Shown here: piece by piece, positions 34,050 to 41,849 of the stretch | How positions within the stretch are numbered: the first letter of the stretch is position 1 | Layout: each line of letters starts with the position of its first letter | DNA from: CALIZF01 sp046292445 | GTDB lineage: Bacteria; Pseudomonadota; Alphaproteobacteria; Rhodobacterales; Rhodobacteraceae | DNA length: 41,849 nucleotides | Assembly (NCBI GenBank): GCA_046292445.1 | Contig: JBKBQT010000026.1 | Span: 1-41,849, forward strand | Direction of reading: 5' to 3' | Notes under the pieces: generated by a model | Told to the model about the DNA's origin: nothing | The model's database searches: none | The model's input: only the letters and a program-made list of their open reading frames with translations | Program-made: the position numbers and the translations under genes

Positions 34050-35061
34050 GCAGGCGGTTGGTCGCCAGCGCCCCGGCGACGATGGCGGCGAGGGCAAGGG
34101 CGGCGGCGGTGGACAGCGTCGAGACACCCGACAGGCCGGCGCCGACGGTGCAGCCGCCCGCGAGCACCCCGCCGACGCCCATCAGCACCCCCCCCGCGAG
34201 GTATCGCCCCGTTTCGCGTGGGGTGGAAAAACTGACCCAGGCGAAGCGGCCCGACAGAATTTCGGCGCCCGCGCCACCGGCCAGCGTGCCGAGGATGAGG
34301 CCGATGCCGAAGGTCGGCGCGACCGCCGTCGCCGCGATTGCCCAGAACAAGGTATCGGCATGCGGTCCGGTAAAGGCCAGCGCCTCGACCGCGATCGGAT
34401 CGAAATCGTCGCGCAGGACGAGGCCCGTGCCGATCCAGGCCAGCGGCACCAACAGGCCGATAGCCACGCCGCCGGCGATCCCGCGAAGGCCGGTGCCCGC
34501 ACGCAGGGCGAACCACAGGGCTGCCGCCGTGCCGGCCAGCGCGATGCCGGTCGCGCCGCCCGGAAGCGCGGCGAGGCTCGTAAAGTCCCCGAGCGGCACT
34601 GTCACGCTCGCAAGCGCGCTCCGCAGGGGGGCAAGGACGCCCTTCATCGTCGCATGCGCGGCCAGAGCGAGAACGACAAGCACACTCAACGCCCGCAGGT
34701 TTCCGCCCGCCGCAAGCACCGTAAGCCGCGAGGCGCAGCCGCGGGCCAGCACCATCCCCGCCCCGAACATCGCCCCGCCGGCGAGGATTGCGAGGACCGG
34801 CACTTCAGGGCTGAGGAAGCGGTGTCCTGCGAGGTCGATCAAGCCCAGAACGACGGCACCCTGCGTCCCGACGACCGCCGCCGCGAGGGCGACGAGCCAC
34901 AGGCCGAGCGCCGGTCGCCGTTCGCCCGCAGGCCCGACCAGTCCGCGGCGGAGGCAGAACCGAGTGACGGCGGCGAGCGCACCGAAGACAAGGCCGAGCG
35001 CGAGGCCGAACCAGACGCTCGCTGCGCGGGGTGAAATCTCGAGGCCGAGCGTTTCGAACAT
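33985..35061 (-). CDS. YeeE/YedE-family (TsuA-like) sulfur-compound transporter
   Basis: 358 residues, about nine to ten hydrophobic segments. Three conserved cysteines mark the YeeE fold: Cys36 in VTRFCLRRG, the one in LARGCASRL and the one in AGGCTVGAGLSG; in thiosulfate importer YeeE these line the substrate path. It is thus probably an importer of thiosulfate or another reduced sulfur anion. No TusA-like partner, rhodanese or sulfur oxidation gene is adjacent. Start at 35061 gives MFETLGLEI; a start three codons earlier is possible. Two operator-like palindromes lie upstream. The C-terminal ~25 residues overlap the DUF3422 gene in antisense. Confidence 0.88.
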   Translation of the reverse strand: MFETLGLEISPRAASVWFGLALGLVFGALAAVTRFCLRRGLVGPAGERRPALGLWLVALAAAVVGTQGAVVLGLIDLAGHRFLSPEVPVLAILAGGAMFGAGMVLARGCASRLTVLAAGGNLRALSVLVVLALAAHATMKGVLAPLRSALASVTVPLGDFTSLAALPGGATGIALAGTAAALWFALRAGTGLRGIAGGVAIGLLVPLAWIGTGLVLRDDFDPIAVEALAFTGPHADTLFWAIAATAVAPTFGIGLILGTLAGGAGAEILSGRFAWVSFSTPRETGRYLAGGVLMGVGGVLAGGCTVGAGLSGVSTLSTAAALALAAIVAGALATNRLLSAWPAGSGERATTPRAQPAA

Positions 35062-35076
35062 GCTGCACACCGGTTT

Positions 35077-35089
35077 GGAACAGAGTTCC
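35077..35089. promoter_or_regulatory. Operator-like palindrome, proximal to the yeeE-like gene
   Basis: GGAAC-AGA-GTTCC; the arms extend to six bases (TGGAAC/GTTCCA). It lies 16 bp before the ATG at 35061. The same arms with the same 3-bp spacer recur at 35150-35162, centre to centre 73 bp, about seven helical turns. Confidence 0.5.
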
Positions 35090-35149
35090 AGTTGAGGTAG
35101 CCTGGGGTGCAGATCAAGGCCCCGGGCCGCGCGAATACCGGCGGGGAAC

Positions 35150-35162
35150 GGAACGATGTTCC
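35150..35162. promoter_or_regulatory. Operator-like palindrome, distal copy
   Basis: GGAAC-GAT-GTTCC, extending to CGGAAC/GTTCCG. An extra half-site GGAAC directly precedes it. See the proximal copy at 35077. Confidence 0.5.
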
Positions 35163-35283
35163 GAAGCTGCGCCATTGCAGGACGATCTTCCGCTGCCCGC
35201 GCGCGCTGCCGGAACGGAGCGTCGCCTCCGGCCCGAGGCATGGCGACGGCGTTCCTATTTCGCGCTTTCCCGCTGGCGCGATG

Positions 35284-36183
35284 TCAGCGCCCGCGGATAC
35301 GCGGGTCGAGCGCATCGCGCAGCCCGTCGCCGATGTAGTTGGCCGACAGCACGATGAGGCTGATGGCCAGCCCCGGCCAGAACACCCGTTCGGGATAGTC
35401 GCGGATATAGTCCACGGCATCGAACAGCAGTCGCCCCCAGGTGGGGAAATCGGGCGGGAAGCCGAGGCCGAGGAACGACAGCGCCGATTCGGTGATGATC
35501 GCATTGGCGATGCCGAGCGTGGCCGAGACCATGATCGGCGAGAGCACATTGGGCAGGATGTGGCGCGACAGCATGCGCCGGTCGGGCGTGCCGATGGACC
35601 GGGCCGCCAGCACGAATTCCCGTTCCTTGAGCGCGAGCACATCGCCCCGCACGATGCGGGCCGTCTGCATCCAGGATGTGATGCCGATCGCCACCACGAT
35701 CAGGAGGAAGATGCCCGTCTCGGGGCCGAAGCGGCTCGACAACGGCTCGCGGAAGAAGAGCACCATCACAAGCAGCAGCGGCAGCAGCGGCAGGGCCAGG
35801 AACAGATCGGTGAGGCGCATGAGCGGCCCGTCGAGGCGGCGGAAATAGCCCGCCAGAAGTCCGATGAGCGTGCCGAGGATGACCGAAAGGGCCATCGCCG
35901 TCATGCCGACCGCGATCGAGACCCGCCCCCCGGCCATCATCCGGGCCAGCATGTCGCGGCCGAGCTGGTCGGTGCCGAGCGGGTAGGTCCAGCTCATCCC
36001 CTGGTTGCGGGCGCGGATGTTGATGTATTTCGCATCCACGCCCCAGATCGCCGGGCCGATCGTGACGAAGAGGACGATGCCGACGAAGACAACCAGACCG
36101 ACCATCGCGCCCCTGTGGGTGCGGAACTGATCCCAGACATCGCGCCACTGGCTGGGCGGCGGGCGGGCGGCGACGTCACTCAT
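35284..36183 (-). CDS. dppC: Peptide ABC transporter permease, DppC-type
   Basis: 299 residues from MSDVAARPPP. N-terminal cytoplasmic segment, one membrane helix (about 30-50), a periplasmic loop containing HPLGTDxLGRD-like YPLGTDQLGRDMLARMM (about 67-83), then the permease core. The EAA loop is FVLAARSIGTPDRRMLSRHILPN (about 200-222). The gene's ATG overlaps the dppB stop by 8 bp. Last gene of the peptide transporter operon; 222 bp separate it from the yeeE-like gene. Confidence 0.93.
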   Translation of the reverse strand: MSDVAARPPPSQWRDVWDQFRTHRGAMVGLVVFVGIVLFVTIGPAIWGVDAKYINIRARNQGMSWTYPLGTDQLGRDMLARMMAGGRVSIAVGMTAMALSVILGTLIGLLAGYFRRLDGPLMRLTDLFLALPLLPLLLVMVLFFREPLSSRFGPETGIFLLIVVAIGITSWMQTARIVRGDVLALKEREFVLAARSIGTPDRRMLSRHILPNVLSPIMVSATLGIANAIITESALSFLGLGFPPDFPTWGRLLFDAVDYIRDYPERVFWPGLAISLIVLSANYIGDGLRDALDPRIRGR

Positions 36184-37183
36184 AACGGATCCTCGGGTCG
36201 AGCATGCCGTAAAGGATGTCGGCAATCAGGTTGAAGAGCACGATCAGCACCGCGAAGATGAAGGTCAGCGTCATCACCATGGGAATGTCATTGCCCTGGA
36301 TGGCGATGATGAGGAGCTGCCCGAGGCCGTTCACCTTGAACACCTGTTCGGTGATGATCGCGCCGCCGAAGATGCCGGGGATGCCGAGCGCGATGACGGT
36401 CACCACCGGGATGAGCGAGTTGCGCAGGACGTGGACGAGCACGACGACCCGTTCGCGCAGGCCCTTGGCCCGGGCGGTGCGCACATAGTCCTGCATCAGG
36501 TTGTCGAGCATGGCCGAGCGCATGAACCGGCTGATCTGCGCGGCGTTGAAGAGCGCAAGCACCATGACCGGCATCGCCATCTGGCGCACCTGTTTGGTGA
36601 AGCTTTCCCAGTCCGTGACCCGCAACGTGGTGTCGTAGATCGAGGGGAACCAGCCGAGGTTGACCGAGAAGATGACGATCAAGAGGACACCGGTGAAAAA
36701 TGTGGGGACCGAATAGCCGATCATCGACACGAAGGTGCCGATCTGGTCGAACCATGAATACTGCCGGTAGGCCGAGATGATGCCGATCGGCAGTGCGATC
36801 GCGACCCCGACGAGGTAGGCAAAGCCGACGACGGTCAGCGTCTGGGGCACCCGCTGGGCAATGGTGTCGAACACGGGGCTGCGCGACTGGAAGCTGATGA
36901 TGCGCTGCTGCCCCTCGGCGAAGGTCGTTCCGAAGGTGGCATCGAACCAGACCATCGGCTCGGTCACGAAGAACGCCTTGAGCCAGAGGAGATAGCGGAT
37001 GTGCACGGGCTCGCCGAGCCCGAGGCTCTGCCGGATCTTCTCGCGCACCTCGGGCGGGATCGTGAGCGGCATGTCCGCCACCGGATCGCCGGGCGCGAGT
37101 TCGAGCAGAAGGAAGATCACGAGGCTGATGAAGATCAGCGTCGGGATCGCCAGAAGGACGCGGCGAAGGGTGTAGATGAGCAT
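36176..37183 (-). CDS. dppB: Peptide ABC transporter permease, DppB-type
   Basis: 335 residues. DppB start MLIYTLRRVLLAIPTLIFISLVIFLLLELAPGDPV with the first membrane helix and the APGDP motif, six membrane segments in all, and the EAA loop YVRTARAKGLRERVVVLVHVLRNSLIPV (about 232-259). It ends LYGMLDPRIRYE, typical of the family. Upstream sequence to the binding-protein gene is unreliable because of an assembly gap, so its leader and any missing gene cannot be judged. Confidence 0.94.
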   Translation of the reverse strand: MLIYTLRRVLLAIPTLIFISLVIFLLLELAPGDPVADMPLTIPPEVREKIRQSLGLGEPVHIRYLLWLKAFFVTEPMVWFDATFGTTFAEGQQRIISFQSRSPVFDTIAQRVPQTLTVVGFAYLVGVAIALPIGIISAYRQYSWFDQIGTFVSMIGYSVPTFFTGVLLIVIFSVNLGWFPSIYDTTLRVTDWESFTKQVRQMAMPVMVLALFNAAQISRFMRSAMLDNLMQDYVRTARAKGLRERVVVLVHVLRNSLIPVVTVIALGIPGIFGGAIITEQVFKVNGLGQLLIIAIQGNDIPMVMTLTFIFAVLIVLFNLIADILYGMLDPRIRYE

Positions 37184-37220
37184 GTGGGCAGGGGCCTCGG
37201 CGTCCGGGGGTTGCGGGCGG

Positions 37221-37349
<129 letters not shown>

Positions 37350-37366
37350 GCCCGCGAAGCATCACG

Positions 37367-39067
37367 TCACTTGACGCGATACCAGTCCGCGACGTTCCAC
37401 AGCTCGCTGTCCCAGGTGTTCAGGATCACGCCCCCGAGGCTGTTGGAATGCGCCGACACCCGGCCGCGGTCCACCAGAGGAATGATCGTGTTGGACTCGA
37501 CCGTCAGCATGTTGTTGAGCTTTTTGGCGATCGCGCCGCGCGCCTCGATGCCCGCGGTGCGCCCCAGCTCGAGCAGGAGCGCATCATAGGCCGGGTCGCA
37601 GAACCGGTTGATGTTCTCGCCCTGCCACTGCGTTTCGGGCCGCGGAGCCTTGTCGCATTTGTAGGCCGACAGATAGGACTCCGGGTCGGTCCCGTCGAAG
37701 TTGTTCGCGTACATCTCGACGTCGGCATAGAATTTCTGGAACGTGTCGGGCGAGCCCGGATCGCCGCCGAAGAACACCGAGGCCGAGATGTTCTTAAGCT
37801 CTGCCTCGACGCCGATCTCGGACCACCACTGCTTGATGAGCGCCTGGAAGTCCTGGCGCACGGCATTGGTCGAGGTCTGGTAGAGCATCGAGAGGCGCAC
37901 GCCGTCCTTGGCGCGCACGCCGTCCGCGCCGCGCAGCCAGCCGGCATCGTCGAGCAGCTTGTTGGCGCCTGCGATGTCCTGCTCGAAGCAGGATGTGTTC
38001 TTGGCCGCAAAGGCTTCGGGGCCGGGAACGAGGTCGCAGGTCGGGCGGCCGGCGCGGCCGTAACCGATCTCGACGAGTGTCTCGCGGTCGATCGCCATCG
38101 ACAGCGCCTTGCGCACGGCCGGATCGGTCAGGAACGGGTGCGGATGCTTGGCGGTGGACCGTTCACCCTCGGGCAGCGACGGCGAGGGGTTGGTCATGTT
38201 GGTCTCGATCCGCTCGACCAGCGTGCCGAAGGCCGAAACCGCCTGGCCCTTGCCGGCCGCGACCATCCCGTTGATGACGTCGGGGGCGAGCTGGAGGTTC
38301 CAGGCGTAGTCGAATTCGCCGGTTTCCAGAACCGCCCGGCCGGCCGCCGCGGCATCGCCGCCGCCCTTGAAGGTGACGGTGGCAAAGCGCGGCTTGGCCG
38401 GATCACGGTAGTTCGGGTTGGCCGCCATCTGGATGACGTCGTTGGTGCGGAAATCGGTCACGACGAAGGGGCCGGTGCCGATCGGGCCGAAGTTGGCGCT
38501 GGTGCATTCCGGCGCGCGGGCGCCGAGGCAGTTCTCGAACTGCGCCTTCTGGATGATCGGCGACTGGCCGCCGACGAAGGGGCCGTAGGGCACTGGCTTG
38601 GGCGCGTCGAACGTCACCTTGACGGTGAGATCGTCCAGCGCCTCGACCGTCTGGACGCCCGAGAACTTGGCCGATTGCGCGCAGCCGCCTTCGGGATGGG
38701 TGCAGTATTCCCAAGTGAACACGACATCCGCCGAGGTTACCGGCGTGCCGTCCGACCACAGGAGGCCCGGCTTGAGCTTCCAGGTGATGGTCGTCAGATC
38801 GGCCGAGATGCCGCCGTTGTCGACGGTCGGGATCGACTCGGCCAGATAGGGCACCAGCGCGCCGGTGTTGTCGTAGCGCGCGAGCGGCTCGATGATCATC
38901 GAGGCGCTCTCGATATCCTTGGTCCCGCCGGAGAGGTAGGGGTTCAGGATCGACGGCGCCTGCCAGTAGATGATGTTGACGTGGCCGTCCGCGCCGCGCT
39001 CGGCCAGCGCCATGGGCGCGAGGGCAAGCGTGGCCGCGGCGCCCAGAAGGGCGGTGCGAAGTGTCAT
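37367..39067 (-). CDS. Periplasmic peptide-binding protein (SBP family 5)
   Basis: 566 residues with a Sec signal cleaved near ALA22. Family-5 landmarks: HVNIIYWQAPSILNPYLSGGTKDIESASMIIEPLARYD, WKLKPGLLWSDGTPVTSADVVFTWEYC (about 108-134), FGPIGTGPFVV, and the LTDPAVRKALSMAIDRETLVEIGYG motif (about 307-331). Several cysteines (THPEGGCAQ, ENCLGARAPEC, NTSCFEQ) could form periplasmic disulfides. It delivers peptides to DppBC. ATG at 39067 overlaps the dppF stop by 4 bp and follows AAGGAG. Ligand class (di- or oligopeptide) cannot be fixed. Confidence 0.93.
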   Translation of the reverse strand: MTLRTALLGAAATLALAPMALAERGADGHVNIIYWQAPSILNPYLSGGTKDIESASMIIEPLARYDNTGALVPYLAESIPTVDNGGISADLTTITWKLKPGLLWSDGTPVTSADVVFTWEYCTHPEGGCAQSAKFSGVQTVEALDDLTVKVTFDAPKPVPYGPFVGGQSPIIQKAQFENCLGARAPECTSANFGPIGTGPFVVTDFRTNDVIQMAANPNYRDPAKPRFATVTFKGGGDAAAAGRAVLETGEFDYAWNLQLAPDVINGMVAAGKGQAVSAFGTLVERIETNMTNPSPSLPEGERSTAKHPHPFLTDPAVRKALSMAIDRETLVEIGYGRAGRPTCDLVPGPEAFAAKNTSCFEQDIAGANKLLDDAGWLRGADGVRAKDGVRLSMLYQTSTNAVRQDFQALIKQWWSEIGVEAELKNISASVFFGGDPGSPDTFQKFYADVEMYANNFDGTDPESYLSAYKCDKAPRPETQWQGENINRFCDPAYDALLLELGRTAGIEARGAIAKKLNNMLTVESNTIIPLVDRGRVSAHSNSLGGVILNTWDSELWNVADWYRVK

Positions 39068-40143
39068 GCAGGTTCTCCTTGTTGGATCTGCCCGGATATC
39101 CCGGTCTGCGGGGCCTCGGTGCCGCCGGTTCGGCCGGCGGTCGGGATTGTCGGATCGTGCAGGTGGCAGGCCGCCATATGCCCCGGCGCGATGGCGCGGA
39201 TCGCGGGGCGCGCGGTGCGGCAGATCGGCATGACCTGCGGACAGCGGGTGGAAAAGGCGCAGCCCGGCGGCGGGTTCGCGGGCGAGGGCACATCGCCCGT
39301 CAGGATGATACGCCGCCGCGTCGCCTCGATGCGCGGATCGGGTTCGGGCACGGCCGACAGCAGCGCCTGCGTGTAGGGGTGCTGCGGGCGACCGTAGAGT
39401 GCATCGCGCGGGGCGATCTCGACGATTGCACCGAGATACATCACCGCCACGCGGTCGGCGATATGGCGCACCATCGAAAGATCGTGGCTGATGAAGAGAT
39501 ACGTCAGCCCGAACCTGTCCTGAAGATCCTCGAGCAGGTTGACCACCTGCGCCTGGATGGACACGTCGAGCGCCGCGATCGGCTCGTCGCAGACGATGAA
39601 TTTGGGGTTGAGCGCCAGCGCCCGCGCAATGCCGATCCGCTGCCGCTGGCCGCCCGAGAATTCGTGCGGATAGCGGTTGGCAAAGGCACGGTTGAGGCCG
39701 ACCGCGTCCATCAGCTCGTGGATGCGCTCGAGTCTTCCCGCGCGGTCGAGGTCGGTGTGTTCCCGCAGCGGCTCGCCGATGATCGCGGCGAGCGTCATGC
39801 GCGGGTTGAGGGATGCCTGCGGATCCTGGAAAACCATCTGCATCATCGGGCGCAAGCGGCGCAGCGCGTCGGGCGCGGCCGAGGAAACCATGTGCCCGTC
39901 GATACGCACCGTCCCGGCTGTCGGCGTGTAGAGCCGCAGGATCGCCCGGCCGCAAGTGGATTTTCCACAGCCCGATTCGCCGACAAGGCCCAGCGTCTCG
40001 CCCTGTGCGATGGTGAAGGACACGCCGTCCACCGCCTTCACATCGCCGGTCTTGCGCCGCAGCAGGCCCGAGGTGATCGGGAAATACATCTTGAGGTCCT
40101 GCACCTCGACCAGCGGCGTCGCGGCGGGCGCGGGATCACGCAT
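39064..40143 (-). CDS. dppF: Peptide ABC transporter ATPase, DppF-type
   Basis: 359 residues. Walker A GLVGESGCGKST, Q-loop MVFQDPQASLNPRMT, signature FSGGQRQRIGIARAL, Walker B FIVCDEPIAALDVSIQAQ and the switch His in FISHDLSMVRHIADR. The oligopeptide-transporter C-terminal module follows: the CAFSTRCP...ICR cysteine motif, characteristic of OppF/DppF proteins. The ATG at 40143 overlaps the dppD stop by 8 bp. Second gene in the operon. Confidence 0.94.
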   Translation of the reverse strand: MRDPAPAATPLVEVQDLKMYFPITSGLLRRKTGDVKAVDGVSFTIAQGETLGLVGESGCGKSTCGRAILRLYTPTAGTVRIDGHMVSSAAPDALRRLRPMMQMVFQDPQASLNPRMTLAAIIGEPLREHTDLDRAGRLERIHELMDAVGLNRAFANRYPHEFSGGQRQRIGIARALALNPKFIVCDEPIAALDVSIQAQVVNLLEDLQDRFGLTYLFISHDLSMVRHIADRVAVMYLGAIVEIAPRDALYGRPQHPYTQALLSAVPEPDPRIEATRRRIILTGDVPSPANPPPGCAFSTRCPQVMPICRTARPAIRAIAPGHMAACHLHDPTIPTAGRTGGTEAPQTGISGQIQQGEPA

Positions 40144-41149
40144 GCGCTGCCTCCCGCGGCGCGGCGGTGTCTTCCGCGCGGTGGCAGGCGACGTCATGCC
40201 CCGGCTCCAGCGTCCGGCGCTTGGGGTTCTCGGAAGCGCAGCGCGGAATCGCCAGCGCACAGCGATCGCGGAACGGGCAGGCGGCGGGCGCGGCGCGCAT
40301 GATCGGCGGCTGGCCGTCGATCGACTTGAGCCGCGCCTCGCGCGGGCCGCGCAGCGCCGGGATCGTCTCGAGCAGGGCTCGCGTGTAGGGGTGGCGCGGA
40401 CGGGCGAACAGATCGGCCACCGGCGCCATCTCGACCACCTGCCCGCCATACATGACCATGACGCGGTCGGCGATGCCGGCGATCACGCCGAGGTCGTGGG
40501 TGATCCACACGATTGCCATGCCCAGTCTGCGCCGCAGATCGCGCACGAGTTCGAGGATCTGCGCCTGGATCGTCACGTCGAGCGCGGTCGTCGGTTCGTC
40601 CGCGATCAGAACCTTGGGATCGCAGGACAGGGCGATGGCGATCATCACGCGCTGGCGCATCCCGCCGGAAAACTGGTGTGGATAATCGTCAAGCCGCCGC
40701 CGCGCATCCGGGATTCCGACGAGGTCGAGCAGTTCGGCCGCGCGCCGCGCCGCGGCGGTTCGCGACAGGCCAAGATGGCGCCGCAGCGGCTCGCGCAACT
40801 GGAAGCCGACGGTGAAGACCGGATTGAGTGATGTCATCGGGTCCTGAAAGATGAACCCGATCCTGCCGCCGCGGACCGACCGCAGATGCTCGGGGCCGGC
40901 GCGCAACAGATCGGTGCCCTCGAACATCACCGTTCCGCCCCGGTTTTCCGCAGGCGGCGACGGGAGCAGGCCGAGCAGGGACATCATCGTGACCGACTTG
41001 CCCGACCCGCTCTCGCCGACAACACCGAGAAGCTCGCCGGGGGCAAGCGCGAAGCTGACATCGTTGACGGCGTGGATCTCGCCGCCGCGCGTGCGGAAAA
41101 CAGTCTTGAGGCCCCTGACATCAAGGGCGGGCTCAGCCCTGTCGGGCAT
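40136..41149 (-). CDS. dppD: Peptide ABC transporter ATPase, DppD-type
   Basis: 337 residues. Walker A VVGESGSGKSVT, Q-loop FIFQDPMTSLNPVFT, signature QFSGGMRQRVMIAIAL, Walker B VLIADEPTTALDVTIQAQ, switch His in WITHDLGVIAGIADR. The oligopeptide C-terminal cysteine motif CPFRDRCALAIPRC is present. First gene of the operon, with AGGGGAG-like GGGGAGCATTGC before the ATG at 41149. Gene order ATPase-ATPase-binding protein-permease-permease is less common than binding protein first. Confidence 0.94.
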   Translation of the reverse strand: MPDRAEPALDVRGLKTVFRTRGGEIHAVNDVSFALAPGELLGVVGESGSGKSVTMMSLLGLLPSPPAENRGGTVMFEGTDLLRAGPEHLRSVRGGRIGFIFQDPMTSLNPVFTVGFQLREPLRRHLGLSRTAAARRAAELLDLVGIPDARRRLDDYPHQFSGGMRQRVMIAIALSCDPKVLIADEPTTALDVTIQAQILELVRDLRRRLGMAIVWITHDLGVIAGIADRVMVMYGGQVVEMAPVADLFARPRHPYTRALLETIPALRGPREARLKSIDGQPPIMRAAPAACPFRDRCALAIPRCASENPKRRTLEPGHDVACHRAEDTAAPREAAHA

Positions 41150-41402
41150 GCAATGCTCCCCGTGCGTAGTCTTGTTGGCCTCGGATCGGCGTGTCCGTCC
41201 GCGCATTGCCGGTCAGTGTTAGCAAAAAAATCCAGCCGGGCAATATGGTTTCGGGCAGCCGAACAAACGGGGGGGGGCGGCCGCGGCGGGATCGCGCGTC
41301 GGCCGGCCGGATCGAATCGCCGTGCCCCGAACTGCGGGCTCGCGGGGTGTGCCGACCCTCAGCCGCAGCGCCGAGCGGCGCCGCAGGGGCCTGTGCGATG
41401 CC

Positions 41403-41411
41403 TTATCCACA
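41403..41411 (+). promoter_or_regulatory. Single perfect DnaA-box-like nonamer
   Basis: TTATCCACA matches the strongest DnaA-box consensus exactly. It is single in this region, so an origin is not implied; it may be a DnaA regulatory site or chance. Confidence 0.3.
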
Positions 41412-41604
41412 GCAAACTCCCGCCGACACGGCGCCCGCCGAGGCAAAAGGCACAATTTCATGACGACGGCCACTTTTCCGCTTGCGGCCGCCGTGCGTCG
41501 AGACTAAACCACGCTTCACCGAAACGACGGTAGCGTCGGGACGGCAAGCGCGCTGCTCAACGGGCTGCGCGATAAATCAGGAGGCTAAGCGGGCTGTGTC
41601 GCTG

Positions 41605-41849
41605 GGAAACCGGCGCTTCGTTCTGTTTTGTTTCCGGGCTCTTTGACATTGATGATGATGAAGGGATATGCGGGCGGCTTGGCTGTTATCGGCGGCGAGT
41701 ACGTTTGCATATCGGCCTGCTAGGGGGACGTGAGTTCTCTGATGATGCGGGTGTCAGCTTCACTGTTTGTCGGGTGCGGCGCGAGCTGCATTGCGACGAG
41801 CAGGACTGATCTGTGCCTGAGGGTGCAGACAGATGTGCGAGGTGCTTTC
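41605..41849 (+). promoter_or_regulatory. Probable rRNA operon leader with boxA antiterminator
   Basis: GGAAAC...GTTTCC (41605-41610, 41630-41635) forms a hairpin directly before GCTCTTTGACA (41638-41648), close to the rrn boxA TGCTCTTTAACA; hairpin-then-boxA is the order of boxB-boxA in rRNA leaders. GATATGC (41665-41671) and GCATATC (41707-41713) are a perfect inverted repeat that could form a leader stem. The text GAAGGGATATGCGGGCGGCT resembles alphaproteobacterial 16S leaders I recall. 16S itself is beyond the window. Confidence 0.6.

Larger units (their letters stand above)
41150..41849. other. 700-bp intergenic region before a probable rRNA operon
   Basis: No credible coding sequence; the open frames here are short and low-complexity. 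It holds the dppD upstream region on the minus strand, a nine-base match to the DnaA box at 41403, and rRNA-leader-like signals from about 41480 to the window end. A possible promoter on the + strand is TTGCGG (41482-41487), 17 bp, TAAACC (41505-41510), which is weak. Confidence 0.6.

Noticed and set aside
40677..40685. Second perfect DnaA-box match (TGTGGATAA)
   Set aside because: It lies in dppD and is explained by the conserved Asp-Tyr-Pro-His codons just before the ABC signature.
41191..41533. Short open frames before the rRNA-like leader
   Set aside because: Low-complexity Arg/Pro/Ala translations, overlapping in several frames, with no ribosome-binding site; treated as non-coding.

Overview
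The window is a GC-rich chromosomal segment of an alphaproteobacterium, most likely Rhodobacteraceae or a close relative. The evidence is the irr/fabA-fabB-fabI divergon, a two-gene pntAB, ybgC-tolQRAB-pal-cpoB followed directly by tilS and ftsH, frequent GTG starts and stop/start overlaps, and a tandem-hairpin element of a kind I recall from that family. Nearly all of it is dense housekeeping and transport coding. I see no phage, transposase, CRISPR array or tRNA gene.

Layout. 1-785 (-): 5' part of miaB, cut by the window edge. 908-1777 (+): an unrecognised 289-residue protein. 1799-3592 (-): a secreted RTX calcium-binding protein with a repeated, propeller-like N-terminal region. 3680-6240 (-): fabA-fabB-fabI fatty-acid operon, divergent from irr (6393-6833, +). 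6874-12585 (+): a tight run of HAD hydrolase, alpha/beta hydrolase, a VTT-membrane-domain/FAD-disulfide-oxidoreductase fusion, a CDP-alcohol phosphatidyltransferase, a crotonase-like protein lacking both usual glutamates, and an unknown protein. This run is the least understood part of the window. 12598-15037 (-): amino-acid ABC transporter (binding protein, permease, ATPase). 15284-24152 (+): Tol-Pal envelope cluster, tilS and ftsH. 24298-27681 (+): MOSC protein, then fhs and folD for one-carbon/tetrahydrofolate metabolism. 27769-28934 (-): SDR dehydrogenase plus thioesterase. 29009-32611 (+): small membrane methyltransferase-like protein, then pntAB transhydrogenase. 32766-34049 (+): DUF3422 protein whose 3' end overlaps a convergent YeeE/YedE-type sulfur transporter gene (33985-35061, -). 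35284-41149 (-): dipeptide/oligopeptide ABC operon (two ATPases, binding protein, two permeases), broken by a low-quality poly-G tract with 10 Ns. 41150-41849: non-coding; its last ~250 bases look like the leader of an rRNA operon (hairpin, boxA, processing-type inverted repeat) whose 16S gene would start beyond the window.

Regulatory structure worth attention: two identical-arm palindromes 73 bp apart upstream of the yeeE-like gene; a perfect 18-bp palindrome that contains both stop codons of a convergent gene pair; a possibly leaderless irr transcript; an RpoH-like promoter before ftsH; and an extended -10 element just before pal. Promoter calls are by eye and tentative. No convincing previously undescribed defence or mobile system is present; the best candidates for new biology are the 6874-12585 gene run and the paired operator-like palindromes.
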